Assembly (NCBI GenBank): GCA_002308495.1
Contig: DBVW01000020.1
Coordinates: forward strand, 3,934 to 26,973
Length of the DNA stretch: 23,040 nucleotides
Reading direction: 5' to 3'
Source: Alphaproteobacteria bacterium UBA1254
GTDB taxonomy: Bacteria; Pseudomonadota; Alphaproteobacteria; RF32; CAG-239
Positions 22,046 to 23,040 of this stretch are shown here, in pieces. How positions within the stretch are numbered: the first letter of the stretch is position 1; the number at the start of each line of letters is the position of its first letter. Position numbers and translations under genes: made by a program. A model generated the notes under the pieces. It was not told the DNA's origin, did not search any database, and saw only the letters and a list, made by a program, of their open reading frames with translations.

Positions 22046-23040
22046 ATGATTAAAATTACATTGCCTGACGGCAGCAAGATGGATATGGCAGACGGCGTCA
22101 AAGGAATTGACATCGCCGAGGCCATCAGCGCCGGCCTTGCAAAAGCGGCGTTGGCAGTCAAAGTAAACGATAAATTACAAGATTTATCAACACCTGTTAC
22201 AACAGATGCCACAGTCACTATTATAACATCAAAAGACAAAGACGGGTTGCACATTTTACGCCACAGTGCTTCGCACATTATGGCGGAAGCTGTTAAAGAA
22301 CTTTGGGGTGATGTACAGGTCACAATCGGTCCGGCCATTGAAAACGGCTTTTATTATGATTTTGCGCGTAAAACACCTTTTACGGTTGAAGATTTTGAAA
22401 AAATTGAAGCCAAAATGCATGAAATTGTGAAACGTGACGAGCAAATTGAGCGTTTTGTTTTGCCGAGAAATGAAGCAATCAAATTCTTTGAAGACAAAGG
22501 TGAACATTATAAAGCGGAAATTATCAGAGATTTACCGGAAGATGAGGTGATCTCGCTTTATAGTCAAGGTGATTTTACCGATCTTTGTCGCGGTCCGCAC
22601 GTACCATCGACAGGCAAAGTCGGTGATGCTTTTAAACTCATGAAAGTTGCCGGTGCATATTGGCGCGGTGATTCAAACAATGAAATGTTACAGCGTATTT
22701 ATGCCACGGCTTGGGCAGATAAAAAAGACCTGAAAGCTTATCTTGACATGCTTGAAGAAGCAGCCAAACGTGATCATAGAAAATTAGGTAAAGAGATGGA
22801 TTTGTTCCACTTTGAACCGGAATATGCACCGGGAGCTGTTTTTTGGCACGATAAAGGCTATAAAATTTATCGTAAATTAATTGAATATATGCGCAATCGC
22901 CAAGAAAATAACGGTTATATTGAAATTTCAACACCGCGTGTCATGGACAGAGTTTTGTGGGAAACTTCAGGACACTGGGATAAATACGGCGCACACAACT
23001 ATTCGGGACAGACCGAAGATAAAAAATGGTTTTGTATTAA
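22046..23040 (+). CDS. thrS: Threonyl-tRNA synthetase, 5' part (cut by window edge)
   Basis: The first 331 codons of threonyl-tRNA synthetase, which charges tRNA-Thr; the frame is open to the end of the window. The TGS domain (1-60) is followed by the editing domain, with all four zinc/editing-site residues: H73 and H77 (HSASH), C181 and H185 (CRGPH). The start of the class II catalytic core follows, with FWHDKGYKIYRKLIEYM and motif 2-type sequences beginning near the edge. ATG has GAGG eight bases upstream. Editing of mischarged Ser-tRNA should therefore be intact. The C-terminal anticodon-binding domain is outside the window. Confidence 0.97.
   Translation, partial: MIKITLPDGSKMDMADGVKGIDIAEAISAGLAKAALAVKVNDKLQDLSTPVTTDATVTIITSKDKDGLHILRHSASHIMAEAVKELWGDVQVTIGPAIENGFYYDFARKTPFTVEDFEKIEAKMHEIVKRDEQIERFVLPRNEAIKFFEDKGEHYKAEIIRDLPEDEVISLYSQGDFTDLCRGPHVPSTGKVGDAFKLMKVAGAYWRGDSNNEMLQRIYATAWADKKDLKAYLDMLEEAAKRDHRKLGKEMDLFHFEPEYAPGAVFWHDKGYKIYRKLIEYMRNRQENNGYIEISTPRVMDRVLWETSGHWDKYGAHNYSGQTEDKKWFCI

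Overview
The window is 23 kb of ordinary-density bacterial chromosome with low G+C and AT-rich intergenic spacers. Gene content and order point to an alphaproteobacterium: a zinc-ribbon/yqeY/dnaG run divergent from ftsE-ftsX-ydcF-plsC, an alphaproteobacterial-type RHH_4 regulator, and a PlsC with the KHxSxxE form of its motif. Rubrerythrin and the [FeFe]-hydrogenase maturation GTPase HydF suggest an anaerobic or microaerophilic, fermentative lifestyle. This fits the little-studied, low-G+C gut alphaproteobacteria known mainly from metagenomes. That placement is inference from gene content only.

Layout. 1-101: 5' half of a tRNA gene on the minus strand, with a clear promoter and an AT-rich upstream element. 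216-2325: membrane-anchored M23 peptidase and rubrerythrin. 2480-3310: ankyrin-repeat protein of different base usage, between two terminators. 3417-4157 (minus): periplasmic DsbA/ScsC-like thiol protein. 4272-5985: DUF47 (PhoU-like) and PiT phosphate permease as a two-gene operon. 6010-7290: two divergent exported proteins of unknown role, one with HExxH. 7296-7964 (minus): HAD phosphatase. 8042-9157 (minus): two exported proteins, one with YD-like and PES-x-x-N repeats, behind a near-consensus promoter. 9293-12252 (minus): zinc-ribbon membrane protein, YqeY, primase DnaG. 12388-16450: ftsE-ftsX-ydcF-plsC-mnmA, almost without gaps. 16675-16965: ribbon-helix-helix protein with an upstream inverted repeat. 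17024-19668: tatD-tcdA-hydF, overlapping. 19741-20010: small membrane protein. 20068-20811 (minus): alpha/beta hydrolase. 20861-23040: GT4 glycosyltransferase and the 5' part of thrS.

Working together. The central block serves envelope growth and division (FtsEX, YdcF/ElyC-type protein, PlsC, possibly the M23 enzyme), replication (DnaG) and tRNA modification or charging (MnmA, TcdA, ThrS). The most unusual points are: a MnmA lacking the second catalytic cysteine but carrying a CxxC; HydF translationally linked to TcdA and TatD; a HydF with Gln in place of the His before CxxC; a terminator hairpin that contains the tatD ribosome-binding site and runs into its TTG start; and a long inverted repeat in front of the RHH gene. 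I found no CRISPR array, insertion sequence or prophage, and no obvious new multi-gene defence system.
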